Positions 21,101 to 33,077 of a stretch of 53,782 bases of DNA are shown here, in pieces. The position numbers were made by a program, and so were the translations under genes. The stretch is from Chromera velia. Lineage: Eukaryota > Sar > Chromeraceae. Position 1 is the stretch's first letter; each line of letters begins with the position of its first letter. The notes under the pieces were generated by a model, which saw nothing but the letters and a program-made list of their open reading frames with translations, was not told the origin of the DNA and made no database searches. Location: positions 1-53,782 of the forward strand of contig JAHBMJ010000214.1 in assembly GCA_018398765.1 (NCBI GenBank), in the 5' to 3' direction.

Positions 21101-24100
21101 AGACGTTTTGTGGGGAGTTGAAAATAAAAACCCTACCGTAGTGCTGAAAGATTTCAAAATAAACGAGTCGTGAACGATTTTATCATTTCAGATTTTAGGG
21201 CATACTAATTTTTTTATTCCCGAAGGTTTTAATAAAAGAGCTAATTGAAGACTGTTTTTGAATATACTACTACTTTTTTGGACCTTGAGTTGATTAGGCG
21301 TAAAGATACTAAGTCAAAGAGGAAGTGCTTCTGGTGAAACAGTCCATATATGGGGGCATCAGTCTGTCACTAAGCCAGTAACATCTGTCACTATAGACTC
21401 GGTACGGCTTTGCCGGGCTTCTACTACATTATCCATGTAACGTAAACCAGCGATTATATCAAAAGTTTTTTCGGGAGCGTCATAAGAAAAGTAATGCTTA
21501 TTGTGATTCCCACCTTCCCAAGGTATATAAGCTAAATAAGGTCAGTTACTTGGAAATGTTCAGGTTTTTAATGCTTTTAAGAAAGATCCTTGATTTTTAA
21601 CAAGTTTGCGTAACCCAGGAGAGCTTGCACTATTAAAATTAGCAACCCATCCGTATATATAAGTTTGAAAAATACCTTCATTTTCTCAAGAAGTTCACAT
21701 TAGTTTAGGAGAAAAGGTTAATTGAGGGTAAATTGACTTTTTATCGCAGTCCTTTTTCATTAAGTGTTGTCACGTGGGCTGCATATTTTGAGGCAGACCT
21801 TTCTCACACTGGCAAAGTTTTGGTACCACTTGTATAATTTTAAAATAATTCATATTTTGAATGCGTTCATTACTTCGGCTTGGTGTCGCTAAGCCTAATC
21901 AAATCTTAGCCTCTATAATAGTTAAGGGTTCCATATAATCACAATTTTGAGGAATGGATAAACGGTTCCCCGAATCTCCCATTACTAAACCCCCTGGACT
22001 AAATTTCCGCAGTTGGAATCTTTGAGTTAAACTATTGAAGGTGTAAGTTCTTGATTCTTTACTTTGCGATGTTCCCATACACCAGGTACCGGGCGTCATA
22101 CGGCGATAGTTTGCGCAAATAGACATTGGTACCTGATGCCCGAGAAAAAGTAGACCTTCAGGCTCCTCCGAGGTTCATCGATTAGAACCCTTAGTTTCAA
22201 TTGATTGTTGATTAACATTGGATATCGCTTCCGGTATGATTTCACTTTGCGATTGCACTCACAACCAAAACCATTTATGAAAAGCAAATGTTCACGAATT
22301 AAATATTTTTTTGCGGTAACTTAAAGTCAAATTATTTCGGTAGTGTAAACTATGGAGTCTAAAATTTAAAGATGAATGACCGTCCAAAATACACCAGGGT
22401 TTCTTTGTAGTGATCTTTAAAGGCGTTAAGATGTTTTCTGACCTTTGGGTGAAAAGATCAGACGTTGAGAGCTTCAAATAATTATAATAATAGAAAAGAT
22501 ACGCCAATGGGAATCAACCGACATTACGTTTAATTGACACGAAGTGTGAAGCCCAAGCCTTATGGTAGGGTCTTTGTTTAAAAGGATTTAAAGCATTAAT
22601 TGTTCCTTGCTTAAAACTTAAGCGTTTAGAAGACTTTTGTCTAAAAATCTCATAAGACAATGTTCAAGAACTAGCATAATAAAATTCTCAACTGAGCCCT
22701 GTTGTACGATCTGGTAAGTATAAGTGCTTGTCTTCCTGGCCAATTTGAAACGCGTTATTTAAAGTAATGCCTCTATATGCGTGACGTTTATTAGACCCGT
22801 CCACGAGATTTTTAAATGTAACATTAATCAGATGCGCACACGTTTTAGCATTACTCGTATTTTTGATTAAACCTGCTAAATTAGGGACGAAAAGTAATTC
22901 TTTGGGATAGGTCGTAAGACCCCCTTCCAAAATTCCATAGCGTTTTCAAAACACTCCTGGTTTTGAGAGTATACTTAAGCATATATTCTCGAATTTAATG
23001 GCTTGTGACTGAGTTGCTTCTAAATGTGTCTCGCCAAAAAGTTGGTCACTATGATAAGTCAAATTCCAGGCACGGAGCGAAGGGCTACTTGGCACACTAT
23101 GGGTAGTCATCAGACGACTTTGCGTAGAGACCCCTATGCCCCATCCTTTTGGTCAATAAGGTAAAGGGCCTGTTACTGATCCTTTTTCCACATCAGACAG
23201 GGAAATAAAAGCACCGTATTCATTTGTCAGAGTTAAATATAAGTTACTAGGACGCACCTTAAATTGTAACCTACTTAACCAGTCAGGAATCCGTGGATCG
23301 AAAGACGAGGAGGGGAGTCTAACAAGGAGATCTAAAAATCTTTGGAGCCATTGTGTGGTTACAGACGCAATATAAGCTCTTTTCTTTTTATACTTAAATG
23401 ATAGAGAATTATTAGCTGGCCAAATGTTATGCTGGGTATATGGAGTTCTTGTATCGGTTTGCTCCAAACCTAATAAATCAAATATTTCTTCTTTGAGCAC
23501 AACACCCCCACTATGAAATGTTCTCAGAACCATTTGAGTACAAGGTTCTCCCACACTTTGCCCAGCTAAAATCCCAATGTTCGTCGTAATCCGGTGGAGT
23601 TGGTCTTTACTTTTGAAACATAAGCCACAGCAAGCTTGACACAAATTAGTAAATCCTCAACATGTCAACGGAGATTTAACATCCAAAAATTCAGCATAGA
23701 GCAATTGCTTTAAAACCAACTTGGTATTCATACGATTTAAAACCGTGTTTCGGCTACAAAGAATTTGGCCGGTTTTTTTATGCATTATAGAGTTAGTTAT
23801 TAGTTTACCGTATAAAAGTAAAAAATCTAATGGCCTACAACTTCCTTGAATCCGGTTTCCTGCTGAAACTTTTAAATAAAAGCGACTGAAACACTGTTCT
23901 TCTTTAATCTTAAAATTATAACTAACTTCTATAAATCGCCTAGTCAAATAGCCTGCGTCCGCTGTTCTTAACCCCGTATCGACAACACCTTTACGGGCCC
24001 CATAAGAGGCTAAAAAGTATTCGAAAGGTTGAATTCCCTCATAAAAGTTATCCATTACCGGTAAACTTCCAATAATCCCTCGAGCATTAGCTGTAAATCC

Positions 24101-24538
24101 TCTAAAGTCAATAATTTGTCGAAGTTGTAAAGGGGTTCCACGGGCCCCCGTCTTTGACATTAAATTAATAGAGGAAGGAAGAATATGTTCTCAACTCGTA
24201 ATATTAAGTAAATTCTTTAAAAATTCTGTACGATCCTCGTAGAAGTTCTGCATATAATAGGCCATATAATCGTGACTGCTTTTGTAACCCTTAATCCCTA
24301 ATAGTAATCCACGATTCGGATCTGTACTTAATGTATCTTCGATTAATTTAGCCCCAATCGATACTTCTAAATCATCTAAATTTATTGAAACAAGATCGCG
24401 TGTACTGTATTCAAACCCCAAAGACATCATATCCTGTAAGTATTGTGGAGCACTTTCTTCCCCCCCGTAATGTTTTAAAAGTAAAATTAAATTTTCTACA
24501 TGCTGTTTGGCTTTTAGATTATTCATAAGTAAAATCAT
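18122..24538 (-). CDS. rpoC2: RNA polymerase beta'' subunit, 2138 aa
   Basis: C-terminal half of the split beta' subunit of plastid-encoded RNA polymerase. Clear motifs in order: LGFEYSTRDLVSINLDDL (residues ~40-60), GARKGVVDTGLRTADAGYLT (~180), SPLTC, AGQSVGEPCTQMVLRTFHSGG (trigger-loop side, ~325-345), AGLRYMDNVVEARQ (matching GLPRVEELFEAR, ~1030), and VRKMSSVVRVLDPG and LGMSRITLLANGVLGGYSA near the C-terminus (~2030-2090). The known beta'' insertion lies between ~345 and ~1030. A second block of roughly 900 residues between ~1060 and ~1985 is not usual. All TGA codons are read as Trp; ATG start, TAA stop. It is separated from rpoB/rpoC1, which lie on the other strand. Confidence 0.93.
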
Positions 24539-24625
24539 CGACTAAAAAATATTATTTTCAAATGACTTTCTTACAGAAATGCTTGTTTTGACAAAAATGT
24601 TCTATCAAGGCGTCACTAAGAATAT

Positions 24626-27600
24626 TTAACAAAGATTAATTATAAAACTATTCCTTCAATTAGGACCAGGAAATCGTTTTCAAACCACAGATGAACTAAT
24701 AATTTCATATGGCGTAAAGCCCGACGAAGATTCTCTCTGTAGATTATGGAGATGAGGCACAGTAGCTTTTATTTTAAACTTTTGAAGTTTTTTTCAAAAG
24801 AGCTGTGTATAGATATACTTCACTAATTCTTTATTTAAATAAATATTTTTTAAAATATGGTTTAATGAAGCACGGTAGGGAGCCACCCGGACAGTATCAT
24901 AGATACTACAGACGAGATTTGGCGCATAAGTCATACAATTGTTTACTAAGATATGTTTCTGTGTAATTAATTTGCGGGCTGCTAAAATAGACGGGGCAAA
25001 ACCGAGCCTATAAATTAAACTATCTAAACGAAGTTCTAATTTGGCTAATAATTTTAATTTAAAATTAGCTTTAACACTATCTCGGCGACGAAGGTAATTT
25101 TTTAATTGATGATCGGTTAGATTATAGTAAAATTGAATTTTTTGTTTTAACTTTAACCGATGCAGAAAAAGTTCTTTTAATTTTAACCCTCAACCTGTAT
25201 CATAAATTAACCGATAGGGAAAACAACTTAATCAGCGTAAAAATCCTAACGGATGAATTAATCCCCGCTTAAAATTAGAGTAAAAAACTAACAGTTTACA
25301 TTTTAACTGATATAATCCTTTAATCCCATTTCGTCAACGTCGTGTTTTCTCATCAGTATGTTGCCCAGGGAGCATAGGCACCCGAAAAGGGCTTGGTATA
25401 GAAGGTTGCTTTAACTTAAGGGAGGACAATTGATTATATTTATACATTTTAGCTCACAGTTGACTAATACTATGCCTGTAGATGTGATAAAATACTTGTA
25501 GCCAACGCCTCATTTTCTGCTCAATAAAAAAACTTGTCCCATTCAAAGGTTTTGACAACAACATCAAACTTTCGGGTTTTGCTGTTAGATGTAAAGGGGC
25601 AAGAAGATCTTTCATTTCATACATCATTGGTTTATTTTTGACAGTTAGTCTAGAAGCCGTTTGGTCTAGAATAGCTAAACGCTCTGCTAGCGGAGACTTC
25701 GTATTCACCACGGGGTAAACTTCCAACCGCGGTTGGGTTAGTGTCTCACAAGAAGGCCTCAAAACTAAATGGTGTACCGGACTCCGCTCTTTGGAAACAC
25801 GCCCATTTCCTACACTATCTAAAAATCTAAAATACCTGTACAAACGTAGATTCTGCTGCCTTTTATATTTAATTTTTTGTGAATTAAGTCAACGATAAAA
25901 AGTAATTTTTTCTTTACACACATAATTCCTTTTCGTCATCTTTATAAAACTAGGAAAAACCGAAATTCAAAGCCTTCGCCCCGGAAAAAACATGTTGCGA
26001 TAACTCAAGGAAGTTTCTGTTCTCGGCACTTTTAAAAGTTTACCAGGGCGCTTATACAATTTTGTACCATCTCTCCTCATTAAATCTCCTCAGACAATTC
26101 TAGACCTGTGTGATGGGCGCTTTGGGAGCCGTGGACGTTTAATCGGCACCTGAAAAATCCCTCGTATACTTCGAGCCCGGCCATGGTGATTTAGTCAGAA
26201 TCGGTTACAATAATATAAAATCAATTTAGCCTGTATTAAATTACGGCTGCGGCAAAATCGAAACTGCGAAGAAAGCTTAGGGATAGGTAGGTCTCAATTA
26301 TGGTATGTTGTTGGGGTCTCGAATTTGTTGAGTCTATAAAGATTCGTGTGGTTAAAATAGAATCTGGGTTCGACGACCTGAGATGAATTCGAAAGCATAT
26401 TTCGACCGGCCTCGAAAAGTAGACGACCTCCAGGAAAAAAGCCATCTTCTTTTCTTACGTAATTGAAAAAGGGTTCTGAATTAGAAAATATAAGTCGCTC
26501 CCGTCCGCATGTGTTAAGGTCGGAAAATTGAGCTATAAAAGTCTTCAAATGCTTGACTGTTCTTCGCAGCACTTGTGATCTTATGAGTGACCCATAGTTG
26601 CTTTCCGAGTTTTTAACTCTAAAAAAGACTTGGCGAGCTACTCGTGATACTTTGTTATTCTGTAACGTCAGATCTAAAACGCCAGAGGATATAAAATCAG
26701 AATTTAATGCATAAAATGTTTTTGCTTTTGCCTGGTAAAAATTGAAAGGAAACGATACTAAACCAATAAAACCACCTCGGTAACGAAATACATTATCAAA
26801 AGTTTTAGTGAGACGATTAACGCTACTCAATATTTTTCCGGATCCAAAGGTGGCAGGCACTCTCTCTATGCACGGAATTTGAAATTTAGTACCTCTGCCC
26901 AAAGACTTGACTCGGTATTTGTTAGCAAACCGAATCTTATTTCAGTAACTAAAAAAGGATAAATCCCGCGTTGTAATACCACCAACTTTTGTTTGGAACT
27001 CCGGTTTTTCTCTACTTTCACACAACGTTTTCTGCGTTTCTTTTCAAGTCTGCAATCAGGAAACTAAAAGTAGATCATCACACAATTGAGGACAAAGCCC
27101 CTGTTTTACTATTTGTAACTGCCAAGTTTTACTTCATAGGTGAGATCATTTCTTAATAAACAAATGTTTCATAAATAAATTAGTCCCTAAAGGTAAAAAA
27201 GGTAGTTGTCGATCCAAATTCTGTTTCTTGTATTTAGAAATACCATGTTGAAAAATGAGGTTTAAATCATGGGCTTTAGATTTACGAGCCGGGTAATGGC
27301 TAAACTTTCGCTGCCAGAAAAAAAACCATGGGCATTTCGGATAAACTTTAGTCTGAAGAGCTTGAAAAATCTTTTGTGGCGTTATTCGCGTTCGTTGAAT
27401 CGGCTTATACTCGACATCTACCATTAAAGTAACCTCTCGGGATAGCCGCTTTCATTTTTTTCACTTAGGTATATCAACCTCATCAAATCTATAATCATAG
27501 AGGGATTTATAAACCGGGTCATAAAGGAGCGTATTTTTATATCTTAAACCAAGATATAAGGATCGGTCAATATCTGCTCAAAAGTTATGTAAGAATTTTT

Positions 27601-30600
27601 GCGGTCGTCACGTTTGAACTCGTGAAGGAAATTCGGACCGTGCCAGTTGTAATAAGTTTGCGTTTGAAAGATGGACTAGGTTGTTTCATTTACGCTGACT
27701 GAGCACAGCAGGTTTACGCGGCGCTTTATACCATCAGTTGGGCATATAAATTTTAGGTCCTTCCAGTCAAAGACTTTTGTTTGTTATCTTTCGAAGAATA
27801 TTCTGAGGGATAGGTTTTCTTGGGTTGATCGGTCAGAAGCGATGAAATCATCAACGTTTCTGCCAAGCTTTATCATCCATTGAATTAACGACTGGTAGTT
27901 CATACATAACTCGAGGTGATATGTGTTTTCATGTTAATAAAGTACTAACATCGTTGGTCTTTCGCCTTACTCGTGAATCAAATCATTGCCCTTGAAATCT
28001 AGGTCCAGGCCAAATTTGGTTTTTACCTTTGATCTGCAACGCCAACGTCATATAGAGTGAATAAGGATCGAAAAGTAACCGGGGCTTATAAACTACCGCC
28101 GAATTCAAAGGTAAACTGGAATCTGCCTTATATGTACTATGAAATAGGATTGGTACAACTGAGGATTTTAACCTGTCCACTTTTCATAGGCTGGAAGTTT
28201 CTGCATCATAGAAATTACCCACTGACTTACGGATCAGGGATTCCCTAGAGTTCATCTTTCGCCTTTTGAAGCTACTCTTATTGGGATTGGTCCGTAATCT
28301 CAGTTTTTCATTTTGAGCAAATCAACTATTTGATTTTAGTATACTATCCAAGACTGGTTGTAAGGATTGAAGAAAACTGTGGAAAGCCTCAAGTCCGTTT
28401 GGAATATATTCTTCTCTCAAAACACAGCCAAGCCTTTTTTTGTTCTTATGCAAGTACTCACGACAGTATATGTCTTTACTATTAAATTTTTTTCAAGTCC
28501 AAAGGACTTTTTGAAGTTTAATAATTTCTCTCTTAACGTTCGGGGTGTAGAAAGATGAGTGCCCAAAACGGCTGGAAAGTCAGGATTTACGACGACTAAT
28601 TTCTCTTTTGACATCTTCCATTAAGTCGCTAATTACTTGGAACCTATGCCAAATATCTTCCATAGGTATAGTATGAGCTTTTAAATTGAAAGGCACAACA
28701 TATCGGTCAGTCATAGAGAATGGTAGTACAACGTGCTTATAAAGATCTATGAGGTAAGCTTTTTGGGGTTTCGATCAATTACGCCAAAATTTCTGAATGT
28801 CCTTAATTCTTCATTTCATAATTAGCTTGTCTTCCTTTTCAAGGAATGAATTCGCTCAGAGCTGTAAGGGACGAGAGTTTCATACTGATCTCTTAAACTT
28901 AGTAGTTTGAGGAGTTTCAAATTCTAATACTTGGTAGGGATAATTTACCGTGTTTCTCATTTGTTTTATGAAGCCTCCAAATCCATACTTCGATTTCTTA
29001 TTGTTAGATATAAATGAGGCAAGCGGAGGCTTATGTATTATTCTTCTTTTCTTTTGCGGTTTTTTGTCCATTTTAAGAAATTTCTTTTCATAGAACTCAC
29101 TCACTCGGTTAATTTTTTCCTGCACTTGCGCTCGAAGTCAATAAAATGAGCTATAGCGCACGTTTTTTCAGTTTTTATTATTTCAGACAGAACGAGCATA
29201 TAGTGATTTATAAAGACTACCTACTTTATGGCTATAATTTTTAAGCAAAGTTCCATAATTTTTTGATGCCGTATTCTTAAGCATTTCTGTATATTCAATA
29301 TTGAGCTCATTAATCTGATGTCCCGGCTTTAATCAATTTTTAGAAAACTTACGCTTCCAATTTTGTCGACGTTTGGAAAACGAACGCTTCAAATGCGTTC
29401 GTCGGTCGAGGACGTAATGATGTGAAGTTTTTGATCTTTTTTGTGGAGAACTATTGTAAGTGTGCAGTAATGTATAAAAAGATCCTACATTATAAATGTA
29501 GTTTTGAAATATTAATGCTTTAATAAGACCAGTCAGTTTTGTTAAAATAAGCCGTGCCATTAATTTCTTGTATAAACGAGGAGCTCTTAGTTTCAGTACT
29601 TTAGAGTTAGCATAGTAAGCCTTGAGTTTGTTAATTGACTGTCCAATACTGAATTTTGGCGAACTATTTATTAGGCATGTTTTTTGAGAGGCCCCGCGAT
29701 AAATTTTTCAGAGATTATACGCGGAAACATTTGCTTGTGAATTTACAAATGTATAATAACGAGGGAGTGTAGGAATATCACGATTGAGTTTCCGATCACA
29801 CATAAACCCATAATTTCTTCCTTTAAAATACTGCGCCGACTTTTTACTATCACATAAAAATTTCGGGAACTGCAGTGTTTGTTTCTTTATAGACCGAAGA
29901 GCAGCTTTTAAACGCTGAAATCTCTTAATCAACTTAATGAATCTTAGGGTTCGTGAGAAGATTATCTGACTCTGGAAAGTCCCCTTACATAGCATCCACT
30001 TTGCGATAGTTTGAGGTAGTATTCACTCGCGCGTATTGTACTTACGCTTGTATAAATATTTTGTAAAGTTGTTATAATTTCTTAAAATTAAAACAGCCTC
30101 CCTATCACCACAGAAGGACGACAAAGTTTGAGCTCCAAAAAATTCTAAATTGTTTGGACGAAGTGTAAAACTCATTAGGGAAGTTTTAACCGCGCTTAAA
30201 TGAATCGAGCGTCGTAAAACTTTAAATAGACGATATTTTATAACGTTATTGATAAAGCTCATTTTATTCGGAAATGTGTAATAACTTTCAAGACCTTGTG
30301 TTTTATGACATCAAGTCTGGGGGCGCAATAGTGGTCCCATAATCTCCTGACGACGTATAGGTGAAGTTTGAGGTAATCGCTTAGATCAAGGAACAGTAAT
30401 TTTTTTTAAAGCTTTTATATTACGTCTATAAATTCTTAACATTGTTAAGCATTCGGGAATGGAAAGTGTTTTTAATCGTTTCCATAGCGCTTGCCAGGCA
30501 AATCTATAATCATATCTTGTTGTAGAAGGGTAACTGTAGATTTTTCCTTGGGCATCGTCAAATGGGTCAGGTCCCACAGGTCCTATGTTAACGGCAATAT

Positions 30601-30844
30601 GACTTATGGAGTAACTACGCAAAACCCAGAAATAAGCTTGTATTCGTTCTCGAAGTTTGCGTATCCTAAGCTTTTCTGGTAAACGCTTAAAGGGAAATTG
30701 CTTTCAGTGTCTTACAACTTTGGGGGTACCTCCAGGTAATAAAGTAAGATGTAACTTTCGTAAAGTTTTTATTACACTTTTATAAGTGTTTTTAGAAGAT
30801 CTTCGGGCAAATTGTTTTTTCTTTACAAATTTTTTAGAGGGTAT
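24626..30844 (-). CDS. rps4: 30S ribosomal protein S4, giant form (~2070 aa)
   Basis: S4 is an assembly-initiating 16S rRNA-binding protein. The last ~250 residues are S4: MLPGQHTDEKTRR (matching PPGQHG), LKQKIQFYYNLTDHQLKNYL, LELRLDSLIYRLGFAPS, AARKLITQKHILVNN. The extreme N-terminus (near 30750) has LRKLHLTLLPGGTPK, resembling the RRLG-LPGLT-K start of S4. About 1780 residues of unrecognised, basic, low-similarity sequence lie between. I checked the + strand frame by frame from 24629 to 30847 and found no TAA/TAG codon in about 2070 codons, although TGA is frequent. No ATG follows the upstream TAA; the first start-like codon is ATA at 30844. It might instead be an unrelated giant ORF fused to S4. 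Confidence 0.75.
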
Positions 30845-30923
30845 ACTTTAATTTAGCTACGTAAAGTCTCTTAAGAAAACAATAAGTCGACAAACATACA
30901 ACAAACTTTGACCAACTTCTTGA

Positions 30924-31043
30924 TTACAAGCGACTTCAAGTATTGCAAAAATGTCCCATTTTATTTTTAATGCTTTTTTCTACGTATTCAGCATGTAAGC
31001 TCTTAGAAAATGTTTTGTTGCTATCATTTCTTTTTTTAGCCAT
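30924..31043 (-). CDS. Possible 39-aa basic protein
   Basis: An ATG frame beginning MAKKRNDSNKTF and ending in Trp (TGA), Ser, Arg, Leu before TAA. The start resembles small ribosomal proteins, but no family motif is met and the spacing upstream of rps4 gives no help. The remainder of 30848-31503 holds nothing I can name. Confidence 0.2.
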
Positions 31044-31503
31044 TTGTTTATAACTACTTTTTAAAAAAGATAATTTTCTTTCATTCAATTTTTGCTGAAC
31101 CTAACATGGATATTACCCCTTTTAAATAGACCTACAAGAAACCTCGCAATCAACTTTACATAATTATCAAGGTTTAAGAAGTAGCTTTACGTAAAGACGG
31201 GAAGTAAAATAAAATGGCCACTCACTACTACGGTTAAAGTAACTTCATATCTGTCCTCCCTCCTGTAACTCAGTCTACTTGGGTTGCAAACATAAACCTA
31301 CGAATCACAAACTGTTACGTTATCGACCAATTTATAAGAGCAAATTTAAGCTATAAGATTGACGCGATTGGTTGTTAAAAAGAGAAACAGCTAAACGTAG
31401 CTCTTCACTCGTTGAGTTCCGCCTTAATTGCTAAGTCAAAAAATTTTGCCTTTGATTAAATATCAGATACGCTCTAGTAATTGGCTAGTCAAAGGTTCGA
31501 CTA

Positions 31504-31740
31504 GGGAATGTGGTGAAATCGGTAAACACAACGGACTTTTCTTCCCAGCGAGATATTAGCACTCAAGCTTACGAACTAATAAAAACTAATGTAACACACG
31601 TGAGAGCGGCTTATCCCCGGAAGAGCAAGAGACTTAAAAGCTTTATACTACAAAATAGGCCTCCAAGTCCTTTTTATTTCGCACTTATGAAAATCCGTTG
31701 GCTTTTAAAAGCCTTGAGGATTCAAGTTCCTCCATTCCTA
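31504..31740 (+). tRNA. trnL-UAA: tRNA-Leu (UAA), split by an intron
   Basis: Exon 1 is 31504-31538 (acceptor GGGAATG, D-arm GTGAAATCGGTAAACAC, ending ACGGACTT). Exon 2 is 31690-31740 (AAAATCCGT, variable arm GGCTTTTAAAAGCC, T-arm GAGGATTCAAGTTCCTC, acceptor CATTCCT, discriminator A). Joined, the anticodon stem is ACGGA/TCCGT and the loop CTTAAAA, anticodon TAA. The break lies after U34, the classical position of the ancient trnL(UAA) intron of cyanobacteria and plastids. Confidence 0.88.
31539..31689 (+). other. Small group I-like intron in trnL-UAA
   Basis: A 151-nt insert between U34 and A35 that follows a U and ends in G, as group I introns do. A segment near 31630 (GCAAGAGACTT) resembles the conserved R element GUGCAGAGACU. 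It is very short for the family (usually 200-500 nt), and I could not fold a full catalytic core by eye. Confidence 0.65.
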
Positions 31741-31766
31741 CATTTAGTTTCTTCAGCACATATAAA

Positions 31767-31840
31767 GCACTCTTAGTTTAAGTGGTGAAAACATAGATTT
31801 TCAAAATCTAGTATTAAGGGTTCGAGTCCTTTAGAGTGCG
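31767..31840 (+). tRNA. trnW-UCA: tRNA-Trp (UCA), reads UGA
   Basis: Perfect class I fold: acceptor GCACTCT/AGAGTGC, discriminator G, D-stem GTTT/AAAC, anticodon stem TAGAT/ATCTA, loop TTTCAAA with anticodon TCA, T-stem AAGGG/CCTTT. Acceptor and D-arm resemble plastid tRNA-Trp, which normally carries CCA. Anticodon UCA pairs with UGA and, by wobble, UGG, so a single gene can serve both Trp codons found in the window's genes. Confidence 0.96.
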
Positions 31841-31843
31841 TTA

Positions 31844-31916
31844 GGGAGTATAGCTTAGTTGGTAGAGTATAGCTTTTGCAAAGCTATGGTCCGGAGTTCA
31901 AATCTCCGTGCTTCCA
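31844..31916 (+). tRNA. trnA-UGC: tRNA-Ala (UGC)
   Basis: Acceptor GGGAGTA/TGCTTCC, discriminator A, anticodon stem TAGCT/AGCTA around TTTGCAA (anticodon TGC), T-arm CGGAG TTCAAAT CTCCG. Three nt after trnW. It is not within an rRNA spacer here; no rRNA is present in the window. Confidence 0.95.
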
Positions 31917-32623
31917 ACTCAAAGTATAAGGGCTATGCACCTAAAAAGGGATCTTTTTCAACGCAAACTTTTCATGTTTAGCGGGGCTTCATGACCGTCT
32001 GTTAAACAACAAAAGAACAAATGTCTATATCATTTACCCGAGCCCTTAACAACACGCTAAGACCAAAAAAGAAGTGTTCGGCAGTAATGGCAAGTGCGAT
32101 GGAATTTCATCCTAGACAATAACTCTCGTCGTAAGTGGCCTGCTCATAATTTTTTAACATATTCCAAGTTCTTTTACATAATGAAAGTCATAGCTTTTAC
32201 AATGAATACTTTTCATTGAAGAATTTTTAATACGCGATTATTAGAGATTTTTTAGCTAAATCTTTAACGTCTGAGCAGCAGAAGCAAATTTTGCCTTAGG
32301 CCTTAAACTTCAAATAATATATGAGCATACAGTCTATGCTATAAAATTGGTGAGTAATAAAGGGAACAAAAAATTCTTGGAACTCCTGCTAAATTGTAAA
32401 CTTAAAAAATCGTAAGCCCTAAGCTTGAGCCTTAGTTAGCCAACATACGCGGTCTAAAGGTAAACTCTTATTTATATAGCATTCTAGAAACGCTTTTCTT
32501 TTGGCCATGTCGCTACATTCCAGACTCACTTTTTTCATTTGTATATTTACTCCACAACACTTTTACGCAATGAATCTGGACTAACTTATTAGATTTGAGA
32601 TGATGATTTGTAAAAACTTGTAG
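31917..32623. other. Intergenic, no gene recognised
   Basis: About 700 AT-rich nt between trnA and trnR-UCU with stop codons in all frames and no tRNA fold that I can see. Confidence 0.45.
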
Positions 32624-32696
32624 GGGTTCATCGTCTAATGGATTAGGACAGAAACCTTCTAAGTTTCTAATGTAGGTTCGATTCCTACTGAACTCA
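32624..32696 (+). tRNA. trnR-UCU: tRNA-Arg (UCU)
   Basis: Acceptor GGGTTCA/TGAACTC, discriminator A, anticodon stem GAAAC/GTTTC around CTTCTAA (anticodon TCT), T-arm GTAGG TTCGATT CCTAC. The D-arm GTCTAATGGATTAGGAC is typical of this plastid tRNA. Confidence 0.95.
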
Positions 32697-32767
32697 GTTT
32701 CTAAAAAGTATAAGCCACAGAATAGAACGATGAAGTAGGTATCCTTCAACCGCCAATTCGCACATAC

Positions 32768-32831
32768 AGTATAACGGCTTAGGGGGTAAGTTAGAACGTC
32801 CTGACTTTGGTATCAATTCCTATAGCTGGGC
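32768..32831 (+). pseudogene. tRNA-like remnant
   Basis: GGCTTAG...GTTAGAACGTCCTGACTTTGG runs directly into ATCAATTCCTATAG. This resembles the D-arm and 5' half of an anticodon arm followed by the T-loop and 3' half of a tRNA (Thr-like), with the intervening part deleted. It does not fold into a full cloverleaf. It lies in the 380-nt spacer before secA, which otherwise holds nothing I can name. Confidence 0.35.
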
Positions 32832-33077
32832 TTTCTTGGGCAATCGGACTATTGAACGTTAAGATCGTAACGACTGTTACTAAGTCATAGATATCCTAGT
32901 AACATATATCTTTTTGTCTTTTATTGAAAGCTGCCTACATTCACCTAACGTATTTCATGAGACCAAGCCTTTAGCGACTCTTAGGTCTACCCGTGGAAAA
33001 CTTTTAGCGACGACGAACCATGAGCCAAAATAGCTCGCGCGGGACCTGGGGAAACCTAAGTAAAACTAACTCAAGAA

